Made by a program: the position numbers and the translations under genes. From Roseivirga sp. 4D4 (lineage in GTDB: Bacteria; Bacteroidota; Bacteroidia; Cytophagales; Cyclobacteriaceae), in contig NZ_MDGP01000001.1 of NCBI RefSeq assembly GCF_001747095.1, positions 975,001-1,039,000 on the forward strand: a DNA stretch of 64,000 nucleotides. Direction: 5' to 3'. Numbering within the stretch: the stretch's first letter is position 1; each line of letters starts with the position of its first letter. The notes under the pieces are model-generated. The model was not told the origin of the DNA. It ran no database searches and saw only the letters and a list, made by a program, of their open reading frames with translations. Below are positions 26,134-35,873 of this stretch, piece after piece.

Positions 26134-28524
26134 ATGCTCAAAAACTACATCACCACGACATTCAGATTCTTTTGGAAGAATAAATCTTACAGCCTCATTA
26201 ATCTACTGGGTTTATCCATTGGTATGAGCTGCTTTATCTTGCTGAGTTTATTTGTCCGAAAGGAATTCAGCTATGACCAATATCATGAGGATAAGGATCT
26301 TATCTACCAAGTTTATTTAAGCGATACGAGCAGTAGCAGAAGTGATTATGCCTATCAGACAATGGCTCCTATGGCACCGCTTTTCAAGGAAACAGTTCCT
26401 GAAGTCACAGAGGCAATTCGGTTTGGCAGAATGAACAATCGTGTGATCAAATTGAAAACAGGAATTAAGTATCAGGCTGACGAAGTTTATTATACCGATG
26501 AGTCAGTGTTTGACTTTTTCTCTATTCGGCTTTTAGCAGGCTCATCTTCAAGTGTACTGGCCTCAGGTGATCATATGGCAATCTCAGAAGAGGTGGCCAT
26601 TAGAATGTTTGGCACAGTGGAAGAGGCAATATCAGAAACGATTGAGATCGTTGATTTTGGTGCTTTGACCGTGAGTGGAGTCTTCGAGAATTTGCCAGAT
26701 AACACGCATCTAGATTTTGATTATCTCATTTCTTTCGAAAATGCAGACAAGGCTATGGCCCATGTTTTTGGACCAAATAACGCTGCACTGGGTGCTGATG
26801 CCAAGTCGGTGATGGATTGGGGTACAGTTTCGGCATTTCCGGTGTATCTCAAACTTAGATCGGATCTTATCGATATCGAAAATGTAGAATTGAGTCTGCA
26901 AAGCGCACTTGCTCCGCACAGGCCATCTGATTTAGTGAAGTTGGTCCCGCTGACAGAGATTTACTTTTCTGAATTGAATAAGGGTTACTTTGGTAGAAAA
27001 GGAGAGGAGTCTAATGCTCGGCTTTATTTAATTATTGCCTTTATCATTCTTGGCGTAGCTATAGTTAACTATATGAATATGGCTACTGCACGCCATTCAA
27101 AAAGGGCAAAAGAGGTTGGAATTCGTAAGACGGTTGGAGGGCATCGTATGCAAATTGCCAAGCAATTCTTTCTAGAATCCACCTTAATGGCATTTATCTC
27201 TCTTTTACTCGCAATTTGCTTCACAGAAATGGCTCTGCCTACACTGAACGGGTTTATCGGTAAGGATTTGGCTCTAGCTTACGACTCACCCTTAACCTAC
27301 ATGACACTGGCACTATTTACGGTGCTGATCAGCTTCTTGTCGGGAATATATCCATCTATTTTCCTTTCTAAGTTCAGCCCTATTCAAATGCTTACCGGTA
27401 GAGTGTCTGGTGGTAAAGGAGGTGCTGCTTTCAGAAAGGTGCTTGTCGGCTTCCAATTCTTTGTATGCCTTAGTTTAATTGCTATCACCAGCATTGTGTA
27501 TAGCCAGTTTAGCTACATGCAAAACATGGACTTAGGAATCGAAGAAGATCAGATAATCGGTGTTTCAATGAGAGACACAAACCTTCAGAAAAGCTACCCT
27601 GTATTTAAGGATCGATTGCTCTCTAATGCGTCAATTTCCGCTGTGACTGGTGTTTCTTATTCCGTATTCAAGGGGAATATGTCTGTTTATGCAGGTATAG
27701 CTGGAATGGAAGAAAGTCAACCTGTGAGTTACATGTCGGTGGAATCAAATTTCCTCAACACATTAGGTATAAAGGTTAATACTGGACAATCCTTTGCAGA
27801 TATGGACGAGAGTGCAGTGACTAATGCCTTGCTGATCAATGAGACAGCAGCTGAAAAGTTTGGTTGGGATAATCCACTTGAAGAGAAAATCTTTCAGGCG
27901 CCCATAACAGGAGTTGTTGATGATTTTATCTATGGTTCTGCCAAAACAGCGATAGCTCCAATGGTAATGATGACCTCTAAGGAAGGGTTTAGTCAGGCTT
28001 ATATTAAGATCAATGGAGCTAATGTAAAAGAAGCCGTCAATCATGTCCAGTCGGTCTTTGAAGACTTCTCAATCGATTATCCCTTTGAGTATAAGTTCTT
28101 AGACGATCACTTCGCTGAGATGTATGAAGGCGAGAAAAGACTTTCCGATATCTTTTCCATTTTCAGCCTACTCGCAATTTTCATCGCTGGTTTAGGGATA
28201 TTTGGATTGTCCATATTTATGGCCGAGCAGAGAATCAAAGAAATTGGCATTAGAAAAGTATTAGGAGCAGGTGTTGGCCACATCATTTGGGTTATGAATA
28301 ATGGCGTTACCAAGTTGATGGTTGTTGTTGCCATAATAACACTTCCATTGGTATATCATTTTATGAGTTTATGGCTTTCTGACTTTGCTTTTCATATTAC
28401 TCTTAATGGAATTCTGTTAGTCGCACCTTTGCTGGTCTTAACACTAATTGTTTGGAGTATACTCATGTTCCAATCCTATAAGTCCGCTAGGACAAATCCA
28501 ATAAACGCATTGCGTACTGACTGA
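26134..28524 (+). CDS. ABC transporter permease, double FtsX/MacB type (array member 1)
   Basis: This 796-residue inner-membrane protein is built of two MacB-like halves: an N-terminal helix (about 20-42), a periplasmic MacB-type domain (about 45-280), three helices forming FtsX domain 1 (about 285-410), another helix (about 432-455), a second periplasmic domain (to about 670) and FtsX domain 2 with three helices. The cytoplasmic coupling motifs KEVGIRK (near 321) and KEIGIRKVLGAG (near 700) would contact an ATPase. The C terminus is NPINALRTD. Such proteins export or mechanically transmit across the envelope; the cargo is unknown. It has its own sigma-54-type promoter and is separated from member 2 by 155 bp. 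Confidence 0.9.
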   Translation: MLKNYITTTFRFFWKNKSYSLINLLGLSIGMSCFILLSLFVRKEFSYDQYHEDKDLIYQVYLSDTSSSRSDYAYQTMAPMAPLFKETVPEVTEAIRFGRMNNRVIKLKTGIKYQADEVYYTDESVFDFFSIRLLAGSSSSVLASGDHMAISEEVAIRMFGTVEEAISETIEIVDFGALTVSGVFENLPDNTHLDFDYLISFENADKAMAHVFGPNNAALGADAKSVMDWGTVSAFPVYLKLRSDLIDIENVELSLQSALAPHRPSDLVKLVPLTEIYFSELNKGYFGRKGEESNARLYLIIAFIILGVAIVNYMNMATARHSKRAKEVGIRKTVGGHRMQIAKQFFLESTLMAFISLLLAICFTEMALPTLNGFIGKDLALAYDSPLTYMTLALFTVLISFLSGIYPSIFLSKFSPIQMLTGRVSGGKGGAAFRKVLVGFQFFVCLSLIAITSIVYSQFSYMQNMDLGIEEDQIIGVSMRDTNLQKSYPVFKDRLLSNASISAVTGVSYSVFKGNMSVYAGIAGMEESQPVSYMSVESNFLNTLGIKVNTGQSFADMDESAVTNALLINETAAEKFGWDNPLEEKIFQAPITGVVDDFIYGSAKTAIAPMVMMTSKEGFSQAYIKINGANVKEAVNHVQSVFEDFSIDYPFEYKFLDDHFAEMYEGEKRLSDIFSIFSLLAIFIAGLGIFGLSIFMAEQRIKEIGIRKVLGAGVGHIIWVMNNGVTKLMVVVAIITLPLVYHFMSLWLSDFAFHITLNGILLVAPLLVLTLIVWSILMFQSYKSARTNPINALRTD

Positions 28525-28537
28525 TTCTGAGTAGGTG

Positions 28538-28569
28538 TCCGCTGGCGGTCGGTACAGTTCGCTGACGGA
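28538..28569 (+). promoter_or_regulatory. Candidate enhancer (two dyads) of the second permease promoter
   Basis: TCCGCTGGCGGT (28538-28549) and TTCGCTGACGGA (28558-28569) are again 20 bp apart, and the first begins 86 bp before the -24 GG, exactly as upstream of permease 1. Bases between and around the dyads are also partly conserved (CGSTAMAGTTCG), while the sequence between enhancer and promoter is not. Confidence 0.5.
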
Positions 28570-28622
28570 TGATTGCATTAGAGGAAGTCTATTCAATCAA
28601 TTGAAAATCAAGTAATTAAGTT

Positions 28623-28638
28623 TGGTACGGTGCTTGAA
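28623..28638 (+). promoter_or_regulatory. Sigma-54-type promoter of the permease 2-7 operon
   Basis: TGGTACG-N4-TTGAA has GG at 28624-28625 and TTG at 28634-28636 with correct spacing. It is the closest match to the sigma-54 consensus in the window. The predicted start is near 28649, 31 bases before the ATG. Confidence 0.65.
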
Positions 28639-28679
28639 ATGACCATTGATAAGCCCAGGGCTCTAAATCTCAAAATACC

Positions 28680-31046
28680 ATGAACAACATCTTAAGATTC
28701 TTCAAGTCTGGAATTAAGAGTCTCAAAAGAGAACGATTTTTTGCAGTAGTCAATATCATAGGTCTTTCCCTTGGTATGTACTGCTTTCTGGTGACTTCCC
28801 TTTACGTTCAAGATGAGTTAACACATGACAGGTGGCATAGAAATGCTGATAATATCTACATGCCTAAGATGATGATGAGCTTTGGCGAATCGAATAGCTT
28901 CTTTCTATTTCCACCAGTAAAGTTAGGGGAGGCAATGACCGAAGAAATCCCAGGCGTCCTAGACGCTGTCAATATCAGTTTGGCACAAAGGGTCAGTTAC
29001 ACTTTTAAGGATGAGGAGTTTGAATCAAAAGAATTTTTCTATACCGAACCAAGCCTCTTTGACGTCTTCGATTTTGAATTAAAATATGGCAGCGAAGAGA
29101 CAGCTTTGAGTACTACAGATGATATCATACTGTCTTCAGAAATCGCTAAGAAGCATTTTTCCGGTCAAAACCCGGTGGGTGAGTTCATAGAAATCATTGG
29201 CAAAGGAACATTCAGAATTTCAGGTGTGCTGAAGCCCATTCCCGCTAAGTCTCACCTTCAATTTGAATTTTTGGCCTTAATCAATACAAAAAAGGCACCT
29301 TATGACTTCTATGTAGATAGATGGGATACTGGGACGGGGCTCAATTACATACTGACCATGCCAGATTACTCAGAAGAGAAATTATTGGAAGACACTAAAA
29401 GGGTCTTAATGTCCAAGGATACCACTGGTACTCCAGGTGAGTACAGTTATACAAAATTCACTGACCTATACATGGAAAATGGGACCATGAGAAGTTCAGA
29501 AAAAGCCATGTTCGGTGGTCAAATGAAGTACGTCTATATTTTCTCACTTATTGGCGGACTTTTATTGCTAGTGGCCTGTTTTAACTACATCAATTTGACA
29601 ACTGCCAGATCATTTGCCAGGTCAAAAGATGTAGCTGTCCGTAAAATTATCGGAGCGACAAAAACAAGGTTGGTACTCTATCAAATGGGAGAGACGCTGT
29701 TTTTATCGCTTTTTGCACTTGTTATTGCAGTAGTGTCTGTAGAGGTTACGCTACCGGGGATTAATAGCATTTTAGATAAGTCTTTGGCTTTAGACTTCAT
29801 CACTTCACCTCAGGTCCTTTTGCTCCCGATTGGCATCTTGTCAGTAGTGGTTTTGATCTCCGGTTTATACCCTGCATTGACAGTGTCTGCATTTAGCTTA
29901 TCCTCTGTTTTAAGGGGCACAAATCCCAAGTCCACAAAGGCGATTTTCAGAAAGGCACTTATCGTTTTACAGTTCTTGATTTGTGCAGGTCTTCTCTCTA
30001 GTGCCTTGATTATTAGAGGGCAAGCCGAGTATTTAGTTAATCTCGACTTGGGTTATAATGAGGAGAATGTTCTTGGTCTAGACCTCACTAAAGCAGGTCT
30101 TTTCGAAAAGTATGTTGAGTTTAGAACGGAAGTTGAACGGATTCCTCAAATCGAGATGGTCAGTGGTTCGCCATTACCAAACTTTAATTCAATCATTAAT
30201 ATTCCAGTAGGTGAGGGCGAGGATAAGTTTGATGTTACCTACTTCTATGGCGCAGCTGATAAGGATTTCAATGACCTTTTTGGCTTAGAGTTTATCTATG
30301 GCAATGGGTTTGAGGGCTTGACAGATTCTGAACTTGAAACCGCAGTCATTATCAATGAGGCTGCATTGAAGCGTTTGGGTTGGGAGGGAAATCCGATCGG
30401 CCGAAAGCTATTGGAGAGTAAGGTAGTTCGGGGTGTCACCAAAGATTTTCACTATAGATCAGGTAAGTCCAAGATTGGTCCAATACTGATCGATAATCAA
30501 ATGGATCAAATCAGTAAGCTCCAGGTCAAGTTTCGCGAAGGGGATAGAGCCGCGGTTATTGCGCAAGTAGAAAAGGTATGGGAAGGCTTTAATACAAAAG
30601 GAAAATTCGAGATGGAAGAGGTAGAGGACTTCTTTGCAGATACCTATAAGCGAGAGGAGAGCCTTGTGAATATTTTCGACCTATTAACCGGTTTGTTGAT
30701 GGTGGTGGCCTTTTTAGGATTGTTTGCCCTGTCCACTTTTGAGAATCAGTTGAGAGAAAAGGAAATGAGCATTCGCAAAGTGCTTGGCGCTAGTTATATG
30801 AACCTCATAAGAGTCCTGAACAAGAAGTTCACCTTGCTGATTGTCCTGGCTATATTGATTTCAGTTCCAGCGTCATATCTCCTCATCAATGAGTGGTTGA
30901 TATCTTTTCCTTATAGAATCGAGAGCGTGGTGCCGTATTTCGGTATTGCCATCAGTGCAGTATTGCTACTGTCTATATTAATACTGGGTGTGCACAGTTA
31001 CTTCAACACCAGAAAGAACCCTGCTAACGTCCTTAGAAACGAATAA
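28680..31046 (+). CDS. ABC transporter permease, double FtsX/MacB type (array member 2)
   Basis: This 788-residue protein has the same two-half layout as member 1. It is the most divergent in the first coupling motif (SKDVAVRKIIGA near residue 315); the second is EKEMSIRKVLGAS near 695. The C terminus is NPANVLRNE. It is the first gene of a six-gene run with gaps of 11, 2, 14, -8 and 2 bp, so members 2-7 are almost certainly one transcript from the sigma-54-type promoter at 28623. Substrate unknown. Confidence 0.9.
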   Translation: MNNILRFFKSGIKSLKRERFFAVVNIIGLSLGMYCFLVTSLYVQDELTHDRWHRNADNIYMPKMMMSFGESNSFFLFPPVKLGEAMTEEIPGVLDAVNISLAQRVSYTFKDEEFESKEFFYTEPSLFDVFDFELKYGSEETALSTTDDIILSSEIAKKHFSGQNPVGEFIEIIGKGTFRISGVLKPIPAKSHLQFEFLALINTKKAPYDFYVDRWDTGTGLNYILTMPDYSEEKLLEDTKRVLMSKDTTGTPGEYSYTKFTDLYMENGTMRSSEKAMFGGQMKYVYIFSLIGGLLLLVACFNYINLTTARSFARSKDVAVRKIIGATKTRLVLYQMGETLFLSLFALVIAVVSVEVTLPGINSILDKSLALDFITSPQVLLLPIGILSVVVLISGLYPALTVSAFSLSSVLRGTNPKSTKAIFRKALIVLQFLICAGLLSSALIIRGQAEYLVNLDLGYNEENVLGLDLTKAGLFEKYVEFRTEVERIPQIEMVSGSPLPNFNSIINIPVGEGEDKFDVTYFYGAADKDFNDLFGLEFIYGNGFEGLTDSELETAVIINEAALKRLGWEGNPIGRKLLESKVVRGVTKDFHYRSGKSKIGPILIDNQMDQISKLQVKFREGDRAAVIAQVEKVWEGFNTKGKFEMEEVEDFFADTYKREESLVNIFDLLTGLLMVVAFLGLFALSTFENQLREKEMSIRKVLGASYMNLIRVLNKKFTLLIVLAILISVPASYLLINEWLISFPYRIESVVPYFGIAISAVLLLSILILGVHSYFNTRKNPANVLRNE

Positions 31047-31057
31047 AACTCAAAGTC

Positions 31058-33463
31058 ATGATTCGCAACTATTTTTTAGTCACTTTCAGAAACATCGCAC
31101 GGCATAAAGGCTATTCAGCCATCAATATCACTGGTTTAGCCCTTGGAATTGCCTGCTGTATGCTCATTTTTCTTTATGTAAAGGATGAGTTAACCTATGA
31201 TCGCTATCAGTCCAAAGTTGATAGAATCTATCGTATTGGTTCGGAGATAGATTTCTTTGGTGGAATTAGTAATATTTCGGCATCGAGCCCTGTAGAGGCT
31301 CCGGCCTATTTAGAGAATATACCTGAGGTAGAGGACTTTACCAGAATGGAGTCTGCCCAGGTCATCGTTAAGAAGGGCGAGGAATATATCGATCAGCACC
31401 AAACAGTTTTCAGTGACCCTTCGCTATTCGATATTTTTGATTTTGAGACCCTTTCGGGTGATTTGTCGACTGCTCTTAATGAGTTGAATCGTGTGGTGAT
31501 TACCGAAGAATTAGCAGAAAAATATTTAGGAACTACAGATGCTGCAGGTCAAGAGCTGACAATTAGGGTCAAGGGCAAAATGGAGCAGTATGTGGTTGGA
31601 GCAGTAATCGCTAACATACCAGAAAACTCATCGCTCGAAATAAAAATGGTATTTCCATGGAAGAAGTTTGAAACCTTCCATACTTACCGTCCGAAGCCTT
31701 GGACATCTATTGGTTTTACTTCGTTTCTTCTTTTAAAAGAGGGTACCGATGCACAAGCCATACTGCCCAAGTTCAAAGAAGTTAGAGATACTCAAAACCC
31801 AGATAAGGATGGTGAGTTTGCCCGCAGGGTGAAAACCATATTACAGCCTCTGGCCAGTCTTCATTTAGACACTAGCCTATCTGGAGGAGTTGGTGTAAAG
31901 GGGAGTAGTGATCCCACATATTCCTACATACTTAGCGGAATAGCACTGTTGATTCTGATACTTGCCTGTATCAACTTTGCAAACCTTTCAGTTGCCAGAT
32001 CTCTTCCTCGAGCCAAGGAAATCGGTGTAAGGAAAGTACTTGGTGCCAGAAAAAAACAATTGAGCTTTCAGTTTTTATTGGAGGCATTCAGTATTTCATT
32101 GATGGCTTTTGTGATTGGCTTACTGATCGCTGAGCTGTTACTCCCATTCTTCGGAAGGTTAACGGAAAAGACTTTTAACAACAATGTTACCAGTGATTTG
32201 GGGCTTTTGGCGGGCTGTTTTGCTCTTGTTATGCTAGCGGCCTTTATCGCTGGTAGCTACCCATCTTTCGTCATATCCAGGTTCTCAGTGTTAAAGAGCC
32301 TTTCAGGAAAGGTGAAATTGAATGGAAAGCAGTATGTCACCAAAGGCTTGGTGCTCTTTCAGTTTACCATAGCCGCAGTTTTGGTGGTCGGAACGATCGC
32401 TATGAACAAACAAATTGGTCATATGCTCAAAGTTGATCTCGGTTATGATGATCAGGACTTGGCCAAAATTGTCCTGACTGGTAATGAAGACAAAGGCCAA
32501 TTGTTGAAGAACATTATTGGTCAGAACCCAAGTATTGAGAAGATATCACTCACAGATGGTTACAATGCAGGAACGAGTGTTGGGCATAAGGAAAAGACGA
32601 GCTTTAGTATTTCCAATTCCATCGATGAAGATTACTTGGACATACTAGGCCTGGAACTCATCGCAGGTCGTGAATTGAAAAGCGGTAAGGATCAATACAT
32701 TTTTGGCGAAGACACTCTTACGAATGTGGTTGTTAACCAAAAGTTTGTTGAGGAGCTTGAGATCGAGGGGGACCCTATTGGGGCATTAATCACTGATGGT
32801 GATGACGATCCAGAGACAGCCACTTTTCAATATCGCATCGTGGGTGTAGTGAGTGATTATATATTCTCGAGTGCCAAATCAGGAATAATGGGGATGATGC
32901 TATTACCTAGCGATGAGTCCACAAAATTCAATGAGATATTAATCAAGTACCAGCCAGAGTATTTAACAGAGTTGAAAGAGGAAATGCATGCGGCTTGGCG
33001 AGAGATTGAACCCTATCAGCCTATGTCTTTAGAATTCGTAGATGAGGAGAACAGAGCGGCATACGAGACCGAAAAACGCTGGAAGTCAATCATTACCACT
33101 TCTACTGTCCTAGCGATACTGATTTCATGTCTTGGGTTATTTGGTTTGGCTCACTTGTCAGCACAGCAAAGAGCCAAAGAAGTTGGCGTAAGAAAAGTGT
33201 TAGGGGCCTCTGTAAAGAGACTTGTCGTAATGCTCAACCTGACTTTTTCCAAGCTGGTATTGGCCTCATTGGTGGTGTCTACACCGATAGCTTATTATCT
33301 GGTAAATAACTGGTTGGATAACTTTCAATACCGCATTGATTTGAACGCAACAGTCTTTCTCATTCCAGCACTAATCACCTTTGGGATAGCCGGTGCGACC
33401 ATTTCTGTACAGTCTTTTAAGACAGCTAGTGCAAACCCAGTGGATTCACTTAGAAATGAATAG
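31058..33463 (+). CDS. ABC transporter permease, double FtsX/MacB type (array member 3)
   Basis: This 801-residue protein has the N-terminal helix after the conserved start MIRNYFLVTFRNIARHKGYS, two periplasmic MacB-like domains and two FtsX domains. The coupling motifs are canonical in both halves: AKEIGVRKVLGA near residue 319 and AKEVGVRKVLGA near 707. The C terminus is NPVDSLRNE. Two near-consensus coupling loops suggest each half can engage an ATPase protomer. It starts 11 bp after member 2. Confidence 0.9.
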   Translation: MIRNYFLVTFRNIARHKGYSAINITGLALGIACCMLIFLYVKDELTYDRYQSKVDRIYRIGSEIDFFGGISNISASSPVEAPAYLENIPEVEDFTRMESAQVIVKKGEEYIDQHQTVFSDPSLFDIFDFETLSGDLSTALNELNRVVITEELAEKYLGTTDAAGQELTIRVKGKMEQYVVGAVIANIPENSSLEIKMVFPWKKFETFHTYRPKPWTSIGFTSFLLLKEGTDAQAILPKFKEVRDTQNPDKDGEFARRVKTILQPLASLHLDTSLSGGVGVKGSSDPTYSYILSGIALLILILACINFANLSVARSLPRAKEIGVRKVLGARKKQLSFQFLLEAFSISLMAFVIGLLIAELLLPFFGRLTEKTFNNNVTSDLGLLAGCFALVMLAAFIAGSYPSFVISRFSVLKSLSGKVKLNGKQYVTKGLVLFQFTIAAVLVVGTIAMNKQIGHMLKVDLGYDDQDLAKIVLTGNEDKGQLLKNIIGQNPSIEKISLTDGYNAGTSVGHKEKTSFSISNSIDEDYLDILGLELIAGRELKSGKDQYIFGEDTLTNVVVNQKFVEELEIEGDPIGALITDGDDDPETATFQYRIVGVVSDYIFSSAKSGIMGMMLLPSDESTKFNEILIKYQPEYLTELKEEMHAAWREIEPYQPMSLEFVDEENRAAYETEKRWKSIITTSTVLAILISCLGLFGLAHLSAQQRAKEVGVRKVLGASVKRLVVMLNLTFSKLVLASLVVSTPIAYYLVNNWLDNFQYRIDLNATVFLIPALITFGIAGATISVQSFKTASANPVDSLRNE

Positions 33464-33465
33464 TC

Positions 33466-35859
33466 ATGCTTAAGAACTACCTTAAAATCGCCATTAGAAA
33501 CTTATTGAAGAATAAGCTCTATTCTTCTATTAACGTTGCAGGCCTTTCTGTAGGTCTAGCGGCCTGTGTTCTGATCGTGCTCTTTGTTAGACATGAGTTG
33601 AGTTTTGACAAACACTTTAGCAATTCTGAGGACATTTATAGGGTGACTGGAGCCTATAATCAGGGAGGTGATGCCAAAACATATTCTGCAACGACAACTT
33701 ATCCCTTACTGCCACTCCTTCAGGCCAACTTTCCTGAAATTGAGACATCTGCACGGATAGATAATTTTGCCGCCAATATTGAAATAGGTGATCGGGTAAT
33801 CTACCAAGACGAAATGCTTATCGTTGATTCCACGTTCTTCGATCTGTTCAGCTTTGAAGCCATTTCTGGAGACTTGACCAATGTGTTGAACGAACCAAAT
33901 GCCATAGTGCTGTCAGAGGCAGCGGCATTAACCCTTTTCAACAAACTAGACATTATCAATGAAGTAATCAGGGTCCAAGAGACAGACTTCAAAGTAGCTG
34001 CCTTGGTTAAGGATTTACCAGAAAACACCCACTTTCAGGCCCAAATATTTATTCCAATGTCTACTGGCATTCAGTGGTATGGCGACTGGGTGCACATTTT
34101 ATTCAATGGAACTAGTCATTACACTTATTTGCAACTTGCGGCAGGAATGGATCCGAGTGATGTGGCTCAAAGGATCAATGCTTTCCTTAATGAAAACTAC
34201 GAACAAGAAACACCGGCAGCATATTCCCTTCAAGCCATTGAGTCAATTCACCTTGAATCTGATTTGGTAGGAGAGCTTGGCGTAAATGGGAACAAGACCA
34301 CAGTACTGATATTCATTGCTACGGCCATAGTTATTCTGCTACTGGCTTGCATCAATTATATCAATCTATCCATTGCCACAGCCTTTCAAAGAGGTACTGA
34401 AGTTGGGCTTAAGAAGGTATTTGGTGCTAAACCATTGGCTCAGGTAATCCAGTTTCAAGTAGAATCAGCGATAGTGGCCTTGTTGGCCTGTATTGTAGCA
34501 GTTGTCTTAGTTGAATTTTCTTTGCCATTCTTCAACCAGGTGACCGGAGGTAGTTTTGATTTTAACCTTCAGGAAGACATTCTGTTATCTCTCGCGATTT
34601 TCGGTGTGGCCTTGATCATCGGCTTTGTATCTGGCAGTTTTCCAGCGGTCTTTTTGCTTAAAATGAAAACTACTAATGCCTTAAGAGCAAGCACACTTTC
34701 AAATGGCAAGAGTAAGTTCAGTTTGAGAAATGCACTTGTCGTATTTCAATTCTTCATTGCTGTTGTTCTCATCGCTTCTACGCTCATCATACTCAATCAG
34801 ATCAAATTTTTGAGAAATGCTGATTTGGGTATTGATACTGAGCAGGTGGTAGTAGTTCCAATTGGTATCATCAATAATCAGTATGATTTGTTGCGACAGG
34901 AGTTAATGCGTGATGCCAATATTGTTAATGTCACGGCCAGCAATAATCATCCTGCGAATCGTGTAGGACACTGGAGGGGTTATTATCCCGAAAACGCAGA
35001 GGAGCAAATCTCGGCACCAACAGTCATCATCTCACATGATTTCTTTGAAACCCTTGGTGCAGAGATGGCGGAAGGCAGGGCTTTCGATCGGTCGTTTGAA
35101 ACGGACTACATGGAAGCCTATGTGATCAATGAAGCTGCAGTGAATTTTTTTGGTTTTGAAGAACCTGTAGGAGCCTCCTTAAGAGGGAGTGCTTATACTG
35201 GGTCTCAATGGTCTCAAAAAAATGCCAAAGTGATCGGTGTGGTAAAGGACTTTCATTTTGCTTCTTTGCATAGCGAAATTAGGCCCACCGTTTTCTCCTT
35301 GAACTCTGAAGCTACTTGGGGTCTGAACTTTATGAGTGTTCGTGTCGCTCCTGGTGACTTGCAGAACACCATTGCTAAAATTGAGGAAACATGGCGTCAG
35401 TTTGCCGGAGCAATTCCATTTGATTTCACCTTTCTGGATGAAGATGTTAACCAACATTATCAAGCAGAAGATCGCTTTTTAAAGGTCTTCACGAGCTTTT
35501 CATTCTTATCCATAATTATTGGGTGCCTCGGTCTCTTTGGTCTCACCGCCTTTATGATGAAACAAAGGACCAAGGAGATAGGCATAAGAAAAGTGCTTGG
35601 TGCCGAAGTCTTTGGTTTGGTAAATACCCTTTCTAAAGACTTTTTAAAGCTTGTTTTGGTGGCCAATGTACTGGGGTGGCCATTGGCTTACTATCTAATG
35701 GATAAGTGGTTGCAAAACTTCGCTTATTCTAATGGTATTTCCTGGAAGGTATTTTTCTGGACAGGTCTTGGAGCCGTTGTCATTGCCTTTGTTTCGGTGG
35801 CATATCATGCGGTAAAAACAGCTCGTATGAACCCTGTTAATTCTATTCGCTACGAATAA
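33466..35859 (+). CDS. ABC transporter permease, double FtsX/MacB type (array member 4)
   Basis: This 797-residue member has the family layout. Its first coupling motif is altered (TEVGLKKVFGA near residue 309, lacking the usual Lys-Glu start), while the second is canonical (TKEIGIRKVLGA near 700). Halves may therefore differ in ATPase contact, as in heterodimeric exporters (inference). It starts 2 bp after member 3. The C terminus is NPVNSIRYE. Confidence 0.9.
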   Translation: MLKNYLKIAIRNLLKNKLYSSINVAGLSVGLAACVLIVLFVRHELSFDKHFSNSEDIYRVTGAYNQGGDAKTYSATTTYPLLPLLQANFPEIETSARIDNFAANIEIGDRVIYQDEMLIVDSTFFDLFSFEAISGDLTNVLNEPNAIVLSEAAALTLFNKLDIINEVIRVQETDFKVAALVKDLPENTHFQAQIFIPMSTGIQWYGDWVHILFNGTSHYTYLQLAAGMDPSDVAQRINAFLNENYEQETPAAYSLQAIESIHLESDLVGELGVNGNKTTVLIFIATAIVILLLACINYINLSIATAFQRGTEVGLKKVFGAKPLAQVIQFQVESAIVALLACIVAVVLVEFSLPFFNQVTGGSFDFNLQEDILLSLAIFGVALIIGFVSGSFPAVFLLKMKTTNALRASTLSNGKSKFSLRNALVVFQFFIAVVLIASTLIILNQIKFLRNADLGIDTEQVVVVPIGIINNQYDLLRQELMRDANIVNVTASNNHPANRVGHWRGYYPENAEEQISAPTVIISHDFFETLGAEMAEGRAFDRSFETDYMEAYVINEAAVNFFGFEEPVGASLRGSAYTGSQWSQKNAKVIGVVKDFHFASLHSEIRPTVFSLNSEATWGLNFMSVRVAPGDLQNTIAKIEETWRQFAGAIPFDFTFLDEDVNQHYQAEDRFLKVFTSFSFLSIIIGCLGLFGLTAFMMKQRTKEIGIRKVLGAEVFGLVNTLSKDFLKLVLVANVLGWPLAYYLMDKWLQNFAYSNGISWKVFFWTGLGAVVIAFVSVAYHAVKTARMNPVNSIRYE

Positions 35860-35873
35860 CAAACTCGAATCAG

